A stretch of 64,000 nt of DNA from Bacteroidales bacterium (GCA_030681475.1 JAUXWT010000071.1:159347-223346), one strand, 5' to 3'. Counted from the first letter of the stretch, positions 33,103 through 43,069 are shown. Notes: generated by a model not told the origin, from the sequence alone. A program made the numbers and translations.

Positions 33103-35781
33103 TTATTTTAGTCCGGGATAATTCTTTTCAAAAAATCGTAGATACTTCGGGATATCCTTATTATTATATAGAATCGGATAATTTTCAATAGAGATCACAA
33201 AATTGAAATACTCGCCCGCATTTTCAAGTTTTGTAAAGATATATTTGCTCGTAAGGATGGCAAGAAAATAATTCATGGCAGTTTCACTGTTATAAAAATT
33301 ACTAACGGTAATCATCTGACGGCCGTTGTCAAGCAAAAGGCTATTAACCATCAGGTTTTCCAGGTCGTGGAATTTTGAGTTGTAATCTGAGATTTTCACC
33401 TTCAGCGCCTCAACATCCACAAGTTCATCGTTAACAACCAACACATAAAAATGCATGGCTTTGGGATCGAATTTGTACAATTTCACCGAGTTGTCCGGTG
33501 TGGCCGTTGAATCACCGGGTTCAGTCTTTCCCGTTGAATAGCTTTGACCCCCAAGGAAGGCCAGTACATTTTCGGCCATCGGTTTCACCGGGCTGGCGGG
33601 ATAATCCCGGATCACTTTCTTCATGGCAGAAACCAGAGAATCAACGACTTCTATCTTGCCCAAAGCCATGGCGCGCATATAATCGAACTTAGGCATGAGG
33701 ATCGAATCTGATTTGTATTTGGTCCGTGCAATGTCCGCGTTATTGATCACCATGTAGTATTGTTGATTGGAGTATGCCTTGTAAGTGTCATTATATAGCT
33801 TTGATGCCTCTGATTGTCTGGCGTTTATCTCCTTGTAATAATTAGGATTCACGAGCAACCTGGCATAATCTGTTTCTGGGTACAACGTAAGGATCTGATT
33901 TTTAAACTGATCGCTTTTAGGTTGATTCTGAAGAAGAGAATAAAGCTGACACAATTTATATGCTGTCTGGATCTTATATTTGTTGTCGGGAAACCGGTCA
34001 AGCAATGTTTCAAAGGTTTCGACAGCATTGCCATAGTCGCCAAGTCCTTCAACAAATATAAAACCGGCCTGGTAATAAGCTTCAATGATCATGTCGTTGG
34101 AAACCTGAACTCTCTCTTTGGTAAAAGGAATATCCGTCAAATAATAGGCCCGTTCTTTCGGATTTTTAGATTTGGCCAGTTTTTTCCCGTCCTTTGTGGT
34201 ATCGCCTGCCTCCCCCGCCACTGAATCTGCTGGTTTGGTTTCTTCGTCAAAACTTATAACAGTTTTATCGGTTAGAAACCAATTATCTTCCAATTTTCGC
34301 CGGCCCCATTTCCTCATAAATGCAGAAAATCCATTTGACATGATCGTTGGGTTGTAAAAATACCAACGTCCTTCTGTCGATCCTCCCGACAATTGCTCCT
34401 GACCAACACCCATCCCTTGTCCGAATAAATTTTGAGATTCACGCCGTTGAAACTCCTCCGCCTGTTTTTTCATCTCCTCTTCAATAATTTTGGAAATAAT
34501 CCCATCGATGACTTTATTTCGATCGGATTCCGACATGGTAGCCAGTTTCTGCAAACTATCCTGCCTTTGGATTACCTGGAGGTTTTTAACCAGGTCGGTA
34601 AGTGTCATGGTCCGTTTGTAGAGTTCCTTGTAATTTGGGTAGTCTTTCGGCAGAAATTGCATTGTGCTGTCGTAGTACGCTTGCGAAATTGTATAATTCC
34701 GGGTTCCGAAAAAGATATCAGCGAGTTCAAGCGAAGAAATAGCCTTTTGGTAATTATTCGTTTTGCTGGTACTGACCGATTTCTCATAATATTCAATGGC
34801 TTTAACGGTATCAGCATCTTTCATGGCAATATGGGCAAGCGCGTAATAGATCTGATCCTGAAAGTCTTTGTTTTTATAATCTTTCAGCATTTTGGTGAGC
34901 TTCTTGACGATGAACTCCCTGTTACCGGTTGTTGCATCATAACATTGAGCCAGATTGATCTTGGCATTGAACTCCATTTCGTATGACTTGGCATGTTTGA
35001 TAACGTAGGAATACATCCGCGATGCTTCGTTCAGGTCGCCGTAAAGCTGATGAATCTGGCCAAGGATGAACATGCAACGGTTACGCATGACAGCCGAAGG
35101 TTTTAATTCCAATGCCCGGTTCAGGTACGGAATAGCGCCTTCAAAGTTTTTCTGCAGGATAAAAAACTGGCTGTAAACTAAATTAAGCTCTGTCTCAAGT
35201 CTTTGAGGAGCATCGCCTTTGTTGATTTTACTTTGGAGCATATCAAGCATCGGCTCCGCCTTGGCAAAGTCACCTTCTTCAATATTCGCTTTTGCCTGCC
35301 AAAGCATGGCGTCATATTTTATCTCATTGTAATTGTACGTTTTAATCACAAATTCGAAGGTGCGTCTGGCCATTGGATAGTCCTGCTTGTAGAAATAGCT
35401 TTTGCCAATAAGCATATAACTGTCATCTATCCAGCGGACATACTCCTTCCGGTTAAAGACCATCGAATGTTTGTTGATGGCCTTTGCGGCTTTTTTTATC
35501 GCAATGTCTGAATATTGAGACATTTTGCCGGCGCCTGCTTTATCACCATAATAAAAAACCGGTAATACCAGTGCATAGTTGTCTTTCAGCCCCGACCGAT
35601 ACTCTTTGAGCCCCTGACGAATATTGTCCATGCCGTTCCAGTACACGTTATAATGCGCAGTGATGTTGTGATAAGTTCTGCGAACTAATGTGTTTTTCTT
35701 GGTGGAACATGCACTAAACATGAATAATCCGGATAAAACCAGCATCCATGCAGCGAGGGTAATTTTCTTCGTTGATATCAA
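33103..35781 (-). CDS. sprE: T9SS-associated TPR lipoprotein SprE/PorW
   Basis: 892 residues. A TTG start at 35781 gives MISTKKITLAAWM and a lipobox at FMFSAC; a later ATG would leave no positively charged n-region. Residues 90-400 contain serial TPR-like helices (YMLIGKSYFYKQDYPMARRTF, AIPYLNRALELKPSAVMRNRC, AIEYYEKSVSTSKTNNYQKA). The order continues with a charged coiled segment (IIEEEMKKQAEEFQRRE), the long central WYFYNP...NWFLTDK region and another TPR block (NAVETFETLLDRFPDNKYK). The C-terminal region resembles SprE. SprE/PorW is an outer-membrane-linked lipoprotein needed for T9SS secretion and gliding. It is encoded about 5 kb from porP-gldKLMN. Confidence 0.85.
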   Translation of the reverse strand: MISTKKITLAAWMLVLSGLFMFSACSTKKNTLVRRTYHNITAHYNVYWNGMDNIRQGLKEYRSGLKDNYALVLPVFYYGDKAGAGKMSQYSDIAIKKAAKAINKHSMVFNRKEYVRWIDDSYMLIGKSYFYKQDYPMARRTFEFVIKTYNYNEIKYDAMLWQAKANIEEGDFAKAEPMLDMLQSKINKGDAPQRLETELNLVYSQFFILQKNFEGAIPYLNRALELKPSAVMRNRCMFILGQIHQLYGDLNEASRMYSYVIKHAKSYEMEFNAKINLAQCYDATTGNREFIVKKLTKMLKDYKNKDFQDQIYYALAHIAMKDADTVKAIEYYEKSVSTSKTNNYQKAISSLELADIFFGTRNYTISQAYYDSTMQFLPKDYPNYKELYKRTMTLTDLVKNLQVIQRQDSLQKLATMSESDRNKVIDGIISKIIEEEMKKQAEEFQRRESQNLFGQGMGVGQEQLSGGSTEGRWYFYNPTIMSNGFSAFMRKWGRRKLEDNWFLTDKTVISFDEETKPADSVAGEAGDTTKDGKKLAKSKNPKERAYYLTDIPFTKERVQVSNDMIIEAYYQAGFIFVEGLGDYGNAVETFETLLDRFPDNKYKIQTAYKLCQLYSLLQNQPKSDQFKNQILTLYPETDYARLLVNPNYYKEINARQSEASKLYNDTYKAYSNQQYYMVINNADIARTKYKSDSILMPKFDYMRAMALGKIEVVDSLVSAMKKVIRDYPASPVKPMAENVLAFLGGQSYSTGKTEPGDSTATPDNSVKLYKFDPKAMHFYVLVVNDELVDVEALKVKISDYNSKFHDLENLMVNSLLLDNGRQMITVSNFYNSETAMNYFLAILTSKYIFTKLENAGEYFNFVISIENYPILYNNKDIPKYLRFFEKNYPGLK

Positions 35782-35820
35782 AACACCAGGTGCAATTAAA
35801 TACTATTAACTTTAATTCTA

Positions 35821-35828
35821 CAAAAATA
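35821..35828 (-). promoter_or_regulatory. -7-like element upstream of sprE
   Basis: TATTTTTG on the minus strand, 39 bases before the TTG start. It lies in the 242-base divergent gap (35782-36023), which is AT-rich on the sprE side and has a short G-rich duplication (two GGTCAGGG-like copies) near 35950-35980; nothing else was recognised there. Confidence 0.4.
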
Positions 35829-36023
35829 TTTTAATTTTTTGAATTATCCTGAAAGTATTAAATTTAGATAAGGAATAAGACTGTACCGGATATTATCTGT
35901 TCCGCGATAGTGTTCATTTCCTCATCGATTTAGAAACCATTATTGATCCGGTCAGGGCTGAGGGGTCAGGGGAGTACATAATTTTCCGATATTTGCAGCG
36001 TTTTCAGGATCAGATTATGATAC

Positions 36024-36914
36024 ATGGCTTTGGCGAGAAAAGATAGGAAGAAGGAAAAATGGACTGAAAAATGGCGTAATAAATATCGCCTTGTTTTCAT
36101 GACTGATGACACCCTGGAGGAACGGTTTACCTTCAGGCTCTCCCGGATGAATGTATTTATTGCGCTGGGAACGCTTGCTATCGTCCTGATTTTTCTTACC
36201 AGTTTTCTGATCGCTTTCACTCCATTAAGGGAGTACATTCCGGGATACACGAATGTTGGATTGACCATGAAGCTGTACAACCTTCAGTTGAGAACTGATT
36301 CGATTGAACGTGCCCTTGTTGCAAAAGATAAATTTATGAGCAATCTGAGCGATATTATCAATGGAAAGGATTTAACCGACGACAAATCTATACCCGGAGA
36401 TACGCTTAAACAATATGGGAACATTAAAATAAAGCGTTCGCCTGAAGATTCATTGTTACGTCTTGAAATAGAAAATCAAAATAAATACAACCTGCACAAA
36501 ATTGAAACAATTGAAAATACCAGCCAGAAAAAGGCATCCATTGGCGGCGTACTTTTTTTTACACCGCTTAAAGGCGTCATTACCAATATGTTTAACCCAA
36601 CCCAGAAACATTTTGGGGTAGATATTGTTTCCAAACAAAACGAAGCAATTAAAGTCGTACTCGATGGCACCGTCATCATCAGTAACTGGACGCTTGAGAC
36701 CGGATATGTGATTGCGGTTCAGCATTCGCGTAGTATTGTATCGATATACAAGCATAATTCCGCCATTCTTAAAAAGGTTGGTGACTATGTAAGAGCAGGC
36801 GAACCAATAGCCATCGTTGGAGAAACAGGTGAACTGATCACCGGCCCTCATCTTCATTTTGAACTGTGGAGTGACGGCAACCCGGTAGATCCGAATGAAT
36901 ACATTACTTTCTAA
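36024..36914 (+). CDS. M23-family (LytM) peptidoglycan endopeptidase, membrane anchored
   Basis: 296 residues. An N-terminal basic region is followed by one transmembrane helix at about 43-65 (VFIALGTLAIVLIFLTSFLIA), then a periplasmic linker with coiled-coil character. The C-terminal domain (about 185-296) has the M23 zinc signatures HFGVD (HxxxD), a YKHN histidine and HLHFE (HxH), so the active site looks complete. It probably cleaves peptide cross-links during wall remodelling. The bactofilin gene three kilobases away may be a functional partner. Confidence 0.9.
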   Translation: MALARKDRKKEKWTEKWRNKYRLVFMTDDTLEERFTFRLSRMNVFIALGTLAIVLIFLTSFLIAFTPLREYIPGYTNVGLTMKLYNLQLRTDSIERALVAKDKFMSNLSDIINGKDLTDDKSIPGDTLKQYGNIKIKRSPEDSLLRLEIENQNKYNLHKIETIENTSQKKASIGGVLFFTPLKGVITNMFNPTQKHFGVDIVSKQNEAIKVVLDGTVIISNWTLETGYVIAVQHSRSIVSIYKHNSAILKKVGDYVRAGEPIAIVGETGELITGPHLHFELWSDGNPVDPNEYITF

Positions 36915-36931
36915 ATCAAAGAACTGACCAC

Positions 36932-38095
36932 TTGAAGAAAAACCTTGCGATATTAGGATCTACCGGCAGTATTGGATCCCAGGCGCTTGAAGTTGTCAGG
37001 AGTTTTCCTGATCTGTTTGCGGTAGAGGTACTTACAGCGCAGGGGAATTGTGACCTGCTTATTGCACAGGCAATGGAATTCAGTCCCAACGCAGTGGTGA
37101 TCGGAAATGAAAATTGTTATTCGAAGGTTGCTGAATCGTTAAAAAAATTACCCATAAAGGTTTTTACCGGCGAGGATTCCATTGCACAGATCGTAGAAAT
37201 GGAAGAGATTGACCTTGTGCTTTCTGCATTGGTGGGCTATGCCGGGCTGAAACCTACGCTGAACGCAATTAATGCAGGAAAACATATTGCACTTGCCAAT
37301 AAAGAGACACTGGTCATCGCCGGAGATCTGATCATGGCTGAAGCCCGTCGGAAAAATGTTTTGGTGTTACCTGTTGATTCAGAGCATTCTGCCATTTTCC
37401 AATGCCTTGTAGGGGAGCAGCCGCGAACTGTAGAGAAAATTTTTCTTACCGCCTCCGGAGGCCCTTTTTTGGGAAAAACCAGGAAGCAACTGATTGGAAT
37501 AACCAAGGAAGCGGCGCTGGAGCATCCAAATTGGAAAATGGGCCGTAAGATCACCATTGATTCGGCTTCATTAATGAATAAAGGTTTGGAGGTGATTGAA
37601 GCACGATGGCTTTTTAACCTGATGCCCGATCAGATTGATGTTATCATCCATCCACAATCTGTAATTCATTCTGTGGTCCAATTTATTGATGGATCCATGA
37701 AAGCGCAGATGGGGCTGCCTGACATGAAACTGCCAATCCTGTATGCTTTGACATATCCTCAGCGGGTACCATCCCGGTTGCCTCGATTCAACTTTGCAGA
37801 TTACCCGAATCTGACTTTCATGACCCCGGATACAGAACTTTTCAGAAACCTGTTACTGGCTTACGAAGCGCTGCGGCAGGGTGGAAACATGCCCTGTATT
37901 CTGAATGCTGCCAATGAAATTGCAGTCGGCGCCTTTCTGAATGACCGTATCGGTTTCCTGGATATTCCGGAGGTTATTGAACACTGCATGCAGACTGTGG
38001 CCTTTATCAGGAATCCGGTTTTTGAAGACTATGTTGGCTCACACCGGGAGGCCATGGTCAGGGCAGACGAATTTATCGTTCACTATGAGTATTAA
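36932..38095 (+). CDS. dxr: 1-deoxy-D-xylulose 5-phosphate reductoisomerase
   Basis: 387 residues with a TTG start at 36932, since no ATG precedes the NADPH motif LGSTGSIGSQALEVV. Other landmarks: ALANKETLVIAGDLI, VLPVDSEHSAIFQCL, LTASGGPF, ASLMNKGLEVIEARWLF and HPQSVIHSVVQFIDGS. This is the second step of the MEP isoprenoid pathway. rseP follows after 21 bases, a common Bacteroidota order. Confidence 0.96.
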   Translation: MKKNLAILGSTGSIGSQALEVVRSFPDLFAVEVLTAQGNCDLLIAQAMEFSPNAVVIGNENCYSKVAESLKKLPIKVFTGEDSIAQIVEMEEIDLVLSALVGYAGLKPTLNAINAGKHIALANKETLVIAGDLIMAEARRKNVLVLPVDSEHSAIFQCLVGEQPRTVEKIFLTASGGPFLGKTRKQLIGITKEAALEHPNWKMGRKITIDSASLMNKGLEVIEARWLFNLMPDQIDVIIHPQSVIHSVVQFIDGSMKAQMGLPDMKLPILYALTYPQRVPSRLPRFNFADYPNLTFMTPDTELFRNLLLAYEALRQGGNMPCILNAANEIAVGAFLNDRIGFLDIPEVIEHCMQTVAFIRNPVFEDYVGSHREAMVRADEFIVHYEY

Positions 38096-38116
38096 TTTAT
38101 AATTTATCAACAGTAT

Positions 38117-39436
38117 ATGGAAATTGCTATAAAAGTCATTCAGTTATTGCTCAGTTTATCGATCCTTGTAGTATTTCACGAATTTGGTCATTTTATTGCA
38201 GCCCGGATTTTTAAAATACGGGTTGAGAAATTCTACTTGTTTTTTGATCCCTGGTTTTCGCTGTTTAAAATAAAAAAAGGTGACACGGAATATGGCGTGG
38301 GTTGGCTTCCCTTGGGAGGTTACGTGAAAATTTCAGGGATGATCGATGAATCTATGGATAAGGAACAGATGAAACAACCTCCCCAACCATGGGAACTCCG
38401 CTCAAAGCCGGCATGGCAGCGGTTGATCGTCATGCTGGGAGGGGTAACGGTGAACATCCTGTTAGCCATTGCCATTTATGTGGTCATGCTTGCGGCATGG
38501 GGAGACCAGTATCTCCCTGCATCTGAGGTAAAATATGGAATCTCAGTTGATTCATTAGCGATTCAGATGGGACTGCGCAACGGCGACTTTATCGTTTCAA
38601 TTGACAATAAGGTCGTTGAGGACTTTGCTGCCATTCCCAAAACGATCATACTTGAGGAGGCTAAATCGGTACAGGTAATGCGCGATAACGAGAAGATCAG
38701 TGTTCCGATACCGGATGATTTCATCAGCAAAATGATTAAGCAGAAATCGCCTGACTTTATTTCCGTCAGATTCCCCTTCGAAGCGGGAAAATTTAATGTC
38801 GGATCACCTGCCGAGGCAGCCGGAATGAAATTAAACGATAAAATTATCGGGTTGAATGACTCCCTAATGCTCTATTTTGATCAATTCAGAACACAGATAC
38901 AACGGTATAAAAATAAAACGGTCAATGTAATTGTCCTGCGAGGCAATGATACAATTCATCTGCCGGTGAATGTTTCGGCCGCTGGTTTTATCGGGGTCTT
39001 CCCGAAGGGACTGGCTAACTACTTTACTTTCAAGGAAAAGAGTTACAACGTGATTACCGCGATACCTGCCGGAGTGGTGAAGACTTTTGAACAGGCGGGT
39101 AATTACATAAAGTCGATCAAACTCTTGTTTTCACAAGACAAGGCTTATGAATCGGTAGGCGGGTTTATTACCATTGGCAATATTTTCCCTTCAACCTGGG
39201 ACTGGGGCGCTTTCTGGACACTCACCGCCTTTCTTTCGATCATGCTCGCAATTCTGAATATTTTACCAATTCCGGCGCTTGATGGAGGTCATGTGATGTT
39301 TTTGATCTATGAGATCATTTTCCGGAGAAAACCAAGCGATAAATTCATGGAATATGCACAGATCGTGGGCATGGTCATCCTGTTTGGCTTACTGATCTTT
39401 GCAAACGGACAGGACATTATGAAACTCTTCAAGTAA
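38117..39436 (+). CDS. rseP: RIP metalloprotease RseP (site-2 protease)
   Basis: 439 residues. The zinc motif HEFGH lies in TM1 (LVVFHEFGHFIAARIF), WLPLGGYVKISG follows, PDZ-like domains fill about 130-300 (SPAEAAGMKLNDKI) and the second metal motif is NILPIPALDGGHVMF near 388. It cleaves transmembrane segments, for example of anti-sigma factors; the two ECF units in this window are possible but unproven substrates. The stop codon is only 2 bases from that of the convergent YitT gene. Confidence 0.93.
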   Translation: MEIAIKVIQLLLSLSILVVFHEFGHFIAARIFKIRVEKFYLFFDPWFSLFKIKKGDTEYGVGWLPLGGYVKISGMIDESMDKEQMKQPPQPWELRSKPAWQRLIVMLGGVTVNILLAIAIYVVMLAAWGDQYLPASEVKYGISVDSLAIQMGLRNGDFIVSIDNKVVEDFAAIPKTIILEEAKSVQVMRDNEKISVPIPDDFISKMIKQKSPDFISVRFPFEAGKFNVGSPAEAAGMKLNDKIIGLNDSLMLYFDQFRTQIQRYKNKTVNVIVLRGNDTIHLPVNVSAAGFIGVFPKGLANYFTFKEKSYNVITAIPAGVVKTFEQAGNYIKSIKLLFSQDKAYESVGGFITIGNIFPSTWDWGAFWTLTAFLSIMLAILNILPIPALDGGHVMFLIYEIIFRRKPSDKFMEYAQIVGMVILFGLLIFANGQDIMKLFK

Positions 39437-39438
39437 GT

Positions 39439-40335
39439 CTATTCCGCCAATTTTTCCTTTAAGGATTTGAATCCTTCACCAAGTATTTCCGTTGCATCAG
39501 TGACCGTCAGGAAAGCTTTCGGATCGATTTCGTGAATATACTCCTGAAGAAGTCCCAATTCGCGGCGGCTGACCACAGTATATATCATTCGTCGCTCAGC
39601 GTTGTTATACATGCCTCTCCCGTCAATATAGGTTCCGCCCCGGTCGAGATTGTTGATGATCTTATCACGAATCTCTTCATATTTGTCAGAAACAATGAAT
39701 ACACTTTTATCATAGCTTACCCCGTCAAGCACAACATCGATCACTTTCCCGGTAATATAGATCACGATCCAGGAGTAAAGCGGAATTTTCCAATCCCGGA
39801 AAACAAGCAGGCCGATCAACACGATCGCTGAATCTACGTAGATCATGAGGATGCCCAACGGGAGCCTGGTATACTTTGCAATGATCATGGCGACAATATC
39901 ACTGCCGCCGGATGTAGCTTTCGCCTTGAAGATCAGGCCGAGACCCAGGCCAGCTAAAACTCCGCCAAAAACTGCTGACAACAGTGCATCTCCTACCACC
40001 AATGGTTCATATCCCCAGAAATATGTCAGGGTGTCAGTAAAGAGGGCAGTCAGCGAAAATCCGACAACGGTCTTAAAACCAAACCGTGGTCCTAAAAATT
40101 TAATGCCCAATAGGGTCAAAGGAATGTCGAAGCACAATGCGACCAGTCCAACGGGTGTTCCAAAAAGGTAGTGCATGACGATTGAAATACCATACACCCC
40201 CCCCGGCACTATTTTATAGGGCGTAATAAACAGGACAAAACTGGCAGCCAGAATGGATGCCCCGATGGTAATAAGGCTGTAGGATAAAAACCACTTGCGT
40301 GAAAAGGGTTTTTCCTTGATCAGAAAAAATGGCAT
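39439..40335 (-). CDS. YitT-family membrane protein with C-terminal DUF2179 domain
   Basis: 298 residues. Five to six transmembrane helices (LITIGASILAASFVLF, YGISIVMHYLFGTPVGLVAL, GLGLGLIFKAKATSGGSDIVAMII, LGILMIYVDSAIVLIGLLVF) precede a soluble domain of about 80 residues (YTVVSRRELGLLQEYIHEIDP). The GGSDI motif and the VPGGVYGISIV stretch are typical. Function is unknown in this phylum. Confidence 0.88.
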   Translation of the reverse strand: MPFFLIKEKPFSRKWFLSYSLITIGASILAASFVLFITPYKIVPGGVYGISIVMHYLFGTPVGLVALCFDIPLTLLGIKFLGPRFGFKTVVGFSLTALFTDTLTYFWGYEPLVVGDALLSAVFGGVLAGLGLGLIFKAKATSGGSDIVAMIIAKYTRLPLGILMIYVDSAIVLIGLLVFRDWKIPLYSWIVIYITGKVIDVVLDGVSYDKSVFIVSDKYEEIRDKIINNLDRGGTYIDGRGMYNNAERRMIYTVVSRRELGLLQEYIHEIDPKAFLTVTDATEILGEGFKSLKEKLAE

Positions 40336-40368
40336 GATATATTATTTAAGTGAATGGTCAACCAGGAT

Positions 40369-40398
40369 GCAAAGATATTTGATTGAAACACAATGCAA
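40369..40398 (-). promoter_or_regulatory. Promoter of the YitT gene
   Basis: TATCTTTGC on the minus strand at 40377-40369 and a TTG element at 40398-40396, spaced by 18 bases. The leader is about 30 bases. Confidence 0.6.
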
Positions 40399-40509
40399 GC
40401 ATTGAAAGTGCGTTACTGTTGTAACATTTCATTCAAATTCCGGTATAATAACCCAGAGAAAGCATTTGAAAGGTGTTTCCCGATTGACAGAGTTTAAATT
40501 AGCCCCGCT

Positions 40510-41556
40510 ATGGTGGTAGTAACAAAAAAAACTGTACTTTTATCCCGTTTTTTAAATGAACCTGACAACCTTTTTTTGAAGTTGCATACACCCGGTTATT
40601 TCAACACGATTAGAACAGGAGTTATATCTCTGCTTGTTTTTCTTGGATTACAGGCGGTTATTCCTTTATACGCCCAGCAACCCACACTCATTACACATTA
40701 CATGTTTACCAACATGGCAACAAACCCTGCATTTGCCGGGAGTAGCGGGGGTATTTGCGTAACAGGCCTCGTGCGTCAGCAATGGATGGGCTGGAAAGAT
40801 TCGGACGGCACCAAGTCAGCTCCGCAAACATTTTTACTGACTGGTGATTCACCCATCAGGAAACTACATGGCGGCATTGGCGGATCAATTTCACAGGATC
40901 AGATCGGAGCGTTTAAAAATATTGTTCTTAAACTTGGATATGCCTATAAGATGGAGGCCTGGTCTGGCGATCTTTCTTTCGGATTACAGGGAAGCCTGCT
41001 CAATATCAGTTATGACGCCTCAAAATTTAACCCGATCGAAGATAATGATCCTGTGCTTAGTGAACTCGAAGGAAAAAAGAGCGATATGTCGGTTGACGTC
41101 GGTTTAGGTGTGTTTTATAAGGTGCCTGATAAATATTATGTAGGTTTATCTGCTGAAAACATTTTGCAAACGAAAGGAAAAAAAACCAATTATCAGTTGC
41201 GGCGCACCTATTATATAAATGGTGGTTACCAATGGACAGTTCCGGATCATCCTTTATTTGAGCTGATTCCTTCAGCCCAGTTTATGTATGATGGTGCGGT
41301 TTTGCAATTCAATGCCAGCGCCCTGGTGATGTATAACAACAAATTTTACGGAGGGCTGGGGTACCGCCTGCAGGATGCTGTTTCGGTGTTGGCCGGCGTT
41401 GTTGTCAAAGGTTTACGCATTGGCGTGGCATATGATATCAGCACATCTGCCATGCATAAGTACAACAGCGGTGGATTGGAAGTCATGGTGAATTATTGCT
41501 TTAAGATTGACACCGACAAATTCAGGAAAAGTTACAGGAATACACGGTTCTTGTAA
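40510..41556 (+). CDS. PorP/SprF-family T9SS outer membrane protein
   Basis: 348 residues from the ATG at 40510. Mature PorP/SprF features start with QQPTLITHYMFTNMATNPAFAGS, continue with TGLVRQQWMGWKDSDG, GGIGGSISQDQIGAFKN and YYVGLSAENIL, and end in beta strands with an RKSYRNTRFL tail. The N-terminus is unusual: about 35 extra residues lie before the hydrophobic signal core (TGVISLLVFLGLQAVIPLYAQ). In-frame TTG codons at 40576 and 40582 would give an ordinary signal peptide and are a likely alternative. The protein is an outer-membrane partner of the T9SS motor. gldK follows after 101 bases with its own promoter. Confidence 0.88.
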   Translation: MVVVTKKTVLLSRFLNEPDNLFLKLHTPGYFNTIRTGVISLLVFLGLQAVIPLYAQQPTLITHYMFTNMATNPAFAGSSGGICVTGLVRQQWMGWKDSDGTKSAPQTFLLTGDSPIRKLHGGIGGSISQDQIGAFKNIVLKLGYAYKMEAWSGDLSFGLQGSLLNISYDASKFNPIEDNDPVLSELEGKKSDMSVDVGLGVFYKVPDKYYVGLSAENILQTKGKKTNYQLRRTYYINGGYQWTVPDHPLFELIPSAQFMYDGAVLQFNASALVMYNNKFYGGLGYRLQDAVSVLAGVVVKGLRIGVAYDISTSAMHKYNSGGLEVMVNYCFKIDTDKFRKSYRNTRFL

Positions 41557-41567
41557 AATAAAAAGCG

Positions 41568-41576
41568 TAAATTTGC
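41568..41576 (+). promoter_or_regulatory. -7 element of the gldKLMN operon
   Basis: A perfect TAAATTTGC between porP and gldK. A TTG at 41551-41553 gives a 14-base spacer, shorter than normal. The leader would be about 75 bases. Confidence 0.5.
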
Positions 41577-41657
41577 CGTTTTGTTTTGAAGAAATGAATA
41601 TTAAAATAATAAACCTCAATACGTAGCGTTATTTTTCATCCATTAATCTGCCAACAA

Positions 41658-43025
41658 ATGAAAAAACTGCTCATATATTTTGCCTTGCTTGTCTTCTTAG
41701 GAAGTTGCGGCAACTCAGGAAATGGTGAGCTTACGGGAGTTAAAAACCGAAAGCGATACTATTCACCTGATCCATTTGGCATGGTTTACGTTCCCATGGG
41801 ATCCTATACCATGGGTGTGAGCGATGAGGATATGCCTTATGCACAACTGAACAATCCCAAAACGGTTACAGTTTCTGCATTTTACATGGACCAGACGGAA
41901 ATCACCAATAATGAATACCGGCAATTCGTATATTGGGTACGGGACTCTATTGCCCGCACACTGCTGGGAGAAACAAAACCTGAACTCTATCTTATTTCGG
42001 AAAATAAGAAAACCGGAGAACAATTTGATCCTCCATACCTGAACTGGGAGAGTAAATTGGAGTGGGATTCTGACCAGCAGGATATCCGTGATGCCTTGGC
42101 AGAATTGTATCTTCCCGAAAATGAAAGATATTTCAGAAGAAAAGAGATTGATACCCGTAAACTCTATTTTGAGTATTACTTTGTTGACTTAAAAGCAGCT
42201 TCCCGCAAAGATTATTCAGCGCAGCCTGACCCAAAAGAAGCCAGTTTAGCTAACCGTCCGCAGGGTTTAAAAGACCGTTCTGTTTATGTTCGCAAAGATG
42301 TCGTTAACGTTTATCCGGATACACTTTGCTGGATTCATGATTACGCCTATTCTTTTAACGATCCAAGTACCGAAAAATATTTCTGGCATCCCGCCTACGA
42401 CCATTATCCAGTTGTTGGTGTAAACTGGAAACAGGCAAATGCATTCTGCATCTGGCGTACCCAGCTCAAGAACAGTTCACTGAATGGAAAGAAAGGGGAG
42501 ACCTATATCAGCGATTTCCGTTTACCTACTGAAGGTGAATGGGAGTGGGCAGCACGCGGGGGTTATGAGGCAAATCCCTATCCCTGGGGAGGACCATACA
42601 CCCGGAATGACAAAGGGTGCTTCCTTGCCAACTTCAAACCTATGAGGGGAGATTATATTGCCGATGGCGGTGCAACCACTGTCATTGTAGCACACTATCC
42701 TGCAAATGATTATGGTTTGTATGACATGGCCGGAAACGTGGCCGAATGGACGGTAACGGCGTTTCATCCGTCGTCATATAACTTCTCATGGGATCTGAAC
42801 CCGGACTATAAATATAATGCGAAGGATACGGATCCTCCCGCTCTGAAACGGAAGGTTACCCGTGGGGGATCATGGAAGGATGTCGCGTATTTTCTGCGTG
42901 TTTCCACACGCTCCTATGAATATCAGGATACATCTAAGTGCTATATCGGTTTCCGCTGTGTCCAGAATTTCCTGGGCCGCCAGCGCGACGATAATCCATC
43001 AAGGGCTTCCAAAGTCTACCGGTAA
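41658..43025 (+). CDS. gldK: T9SS ring lipoprotein GldK (PorK)
   Basis: 455 residues. Lipoprotein signal MKKLLIYFALLVFLGSC. The body is a formylglycine-generating-enzyme-like (FGE-sulfatase) fold: MVYVPMGSYTMG near 36, FYMDQTEITNNEYRQFV, VVGVNWKQANAFCIWR, RLPTEGEWEWAARGG, YDMAGNVAEWT and a final CYIGFRCV. In T9SS, GldK and GldN form the periplasmic ring complexes under the outer membrane. It is the first gene of gldK-gldL-gldM-gldN. Confidence 0.95.
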   Translation: MKKLLIYFALLVFLGSCGNSGNGELTGVKNRKRYYSPDPFGMVYVPMGSYTMGVSDEDMPYAQLNNPKTVTVSAFYMDQTEITNNEYRQFVYWVRDSIARTLLGETKPELYLISENKKTGEQFDPPYLNWESKLEWDSDQQDIRDALAELYLPENERYFRRKEIDTRKLYFEYYFVDLKAASRKDYSAQPDPKEASLANRPQGLKDRSVYVRKDVVNVYPDTLCWIHDYAYSFNDPSTEKYFWHPAYDHYPVVGVNWKQANAFCIWRTQLKNSSLNGKKGETYISDFRLPTEGEWEWAARGGYEANPYPWGGPYTRNDKGCFLANFKPMRGDYIADGGATTVIVAHYPANDYGLYDMAGNVAEWTVTAFHPSSYNFSWDLNPDYKYNAKDTDPPALKRKVTRGGSWKDVAYFLRVSTRSYEYQDTSKCYIGFRCVQNFLGRQRDDNPSRASKVYR

Positions 43026-43069
43026 AAAAACAAATTATCCACTTTATTAATTTTTAACACTTATAAACA

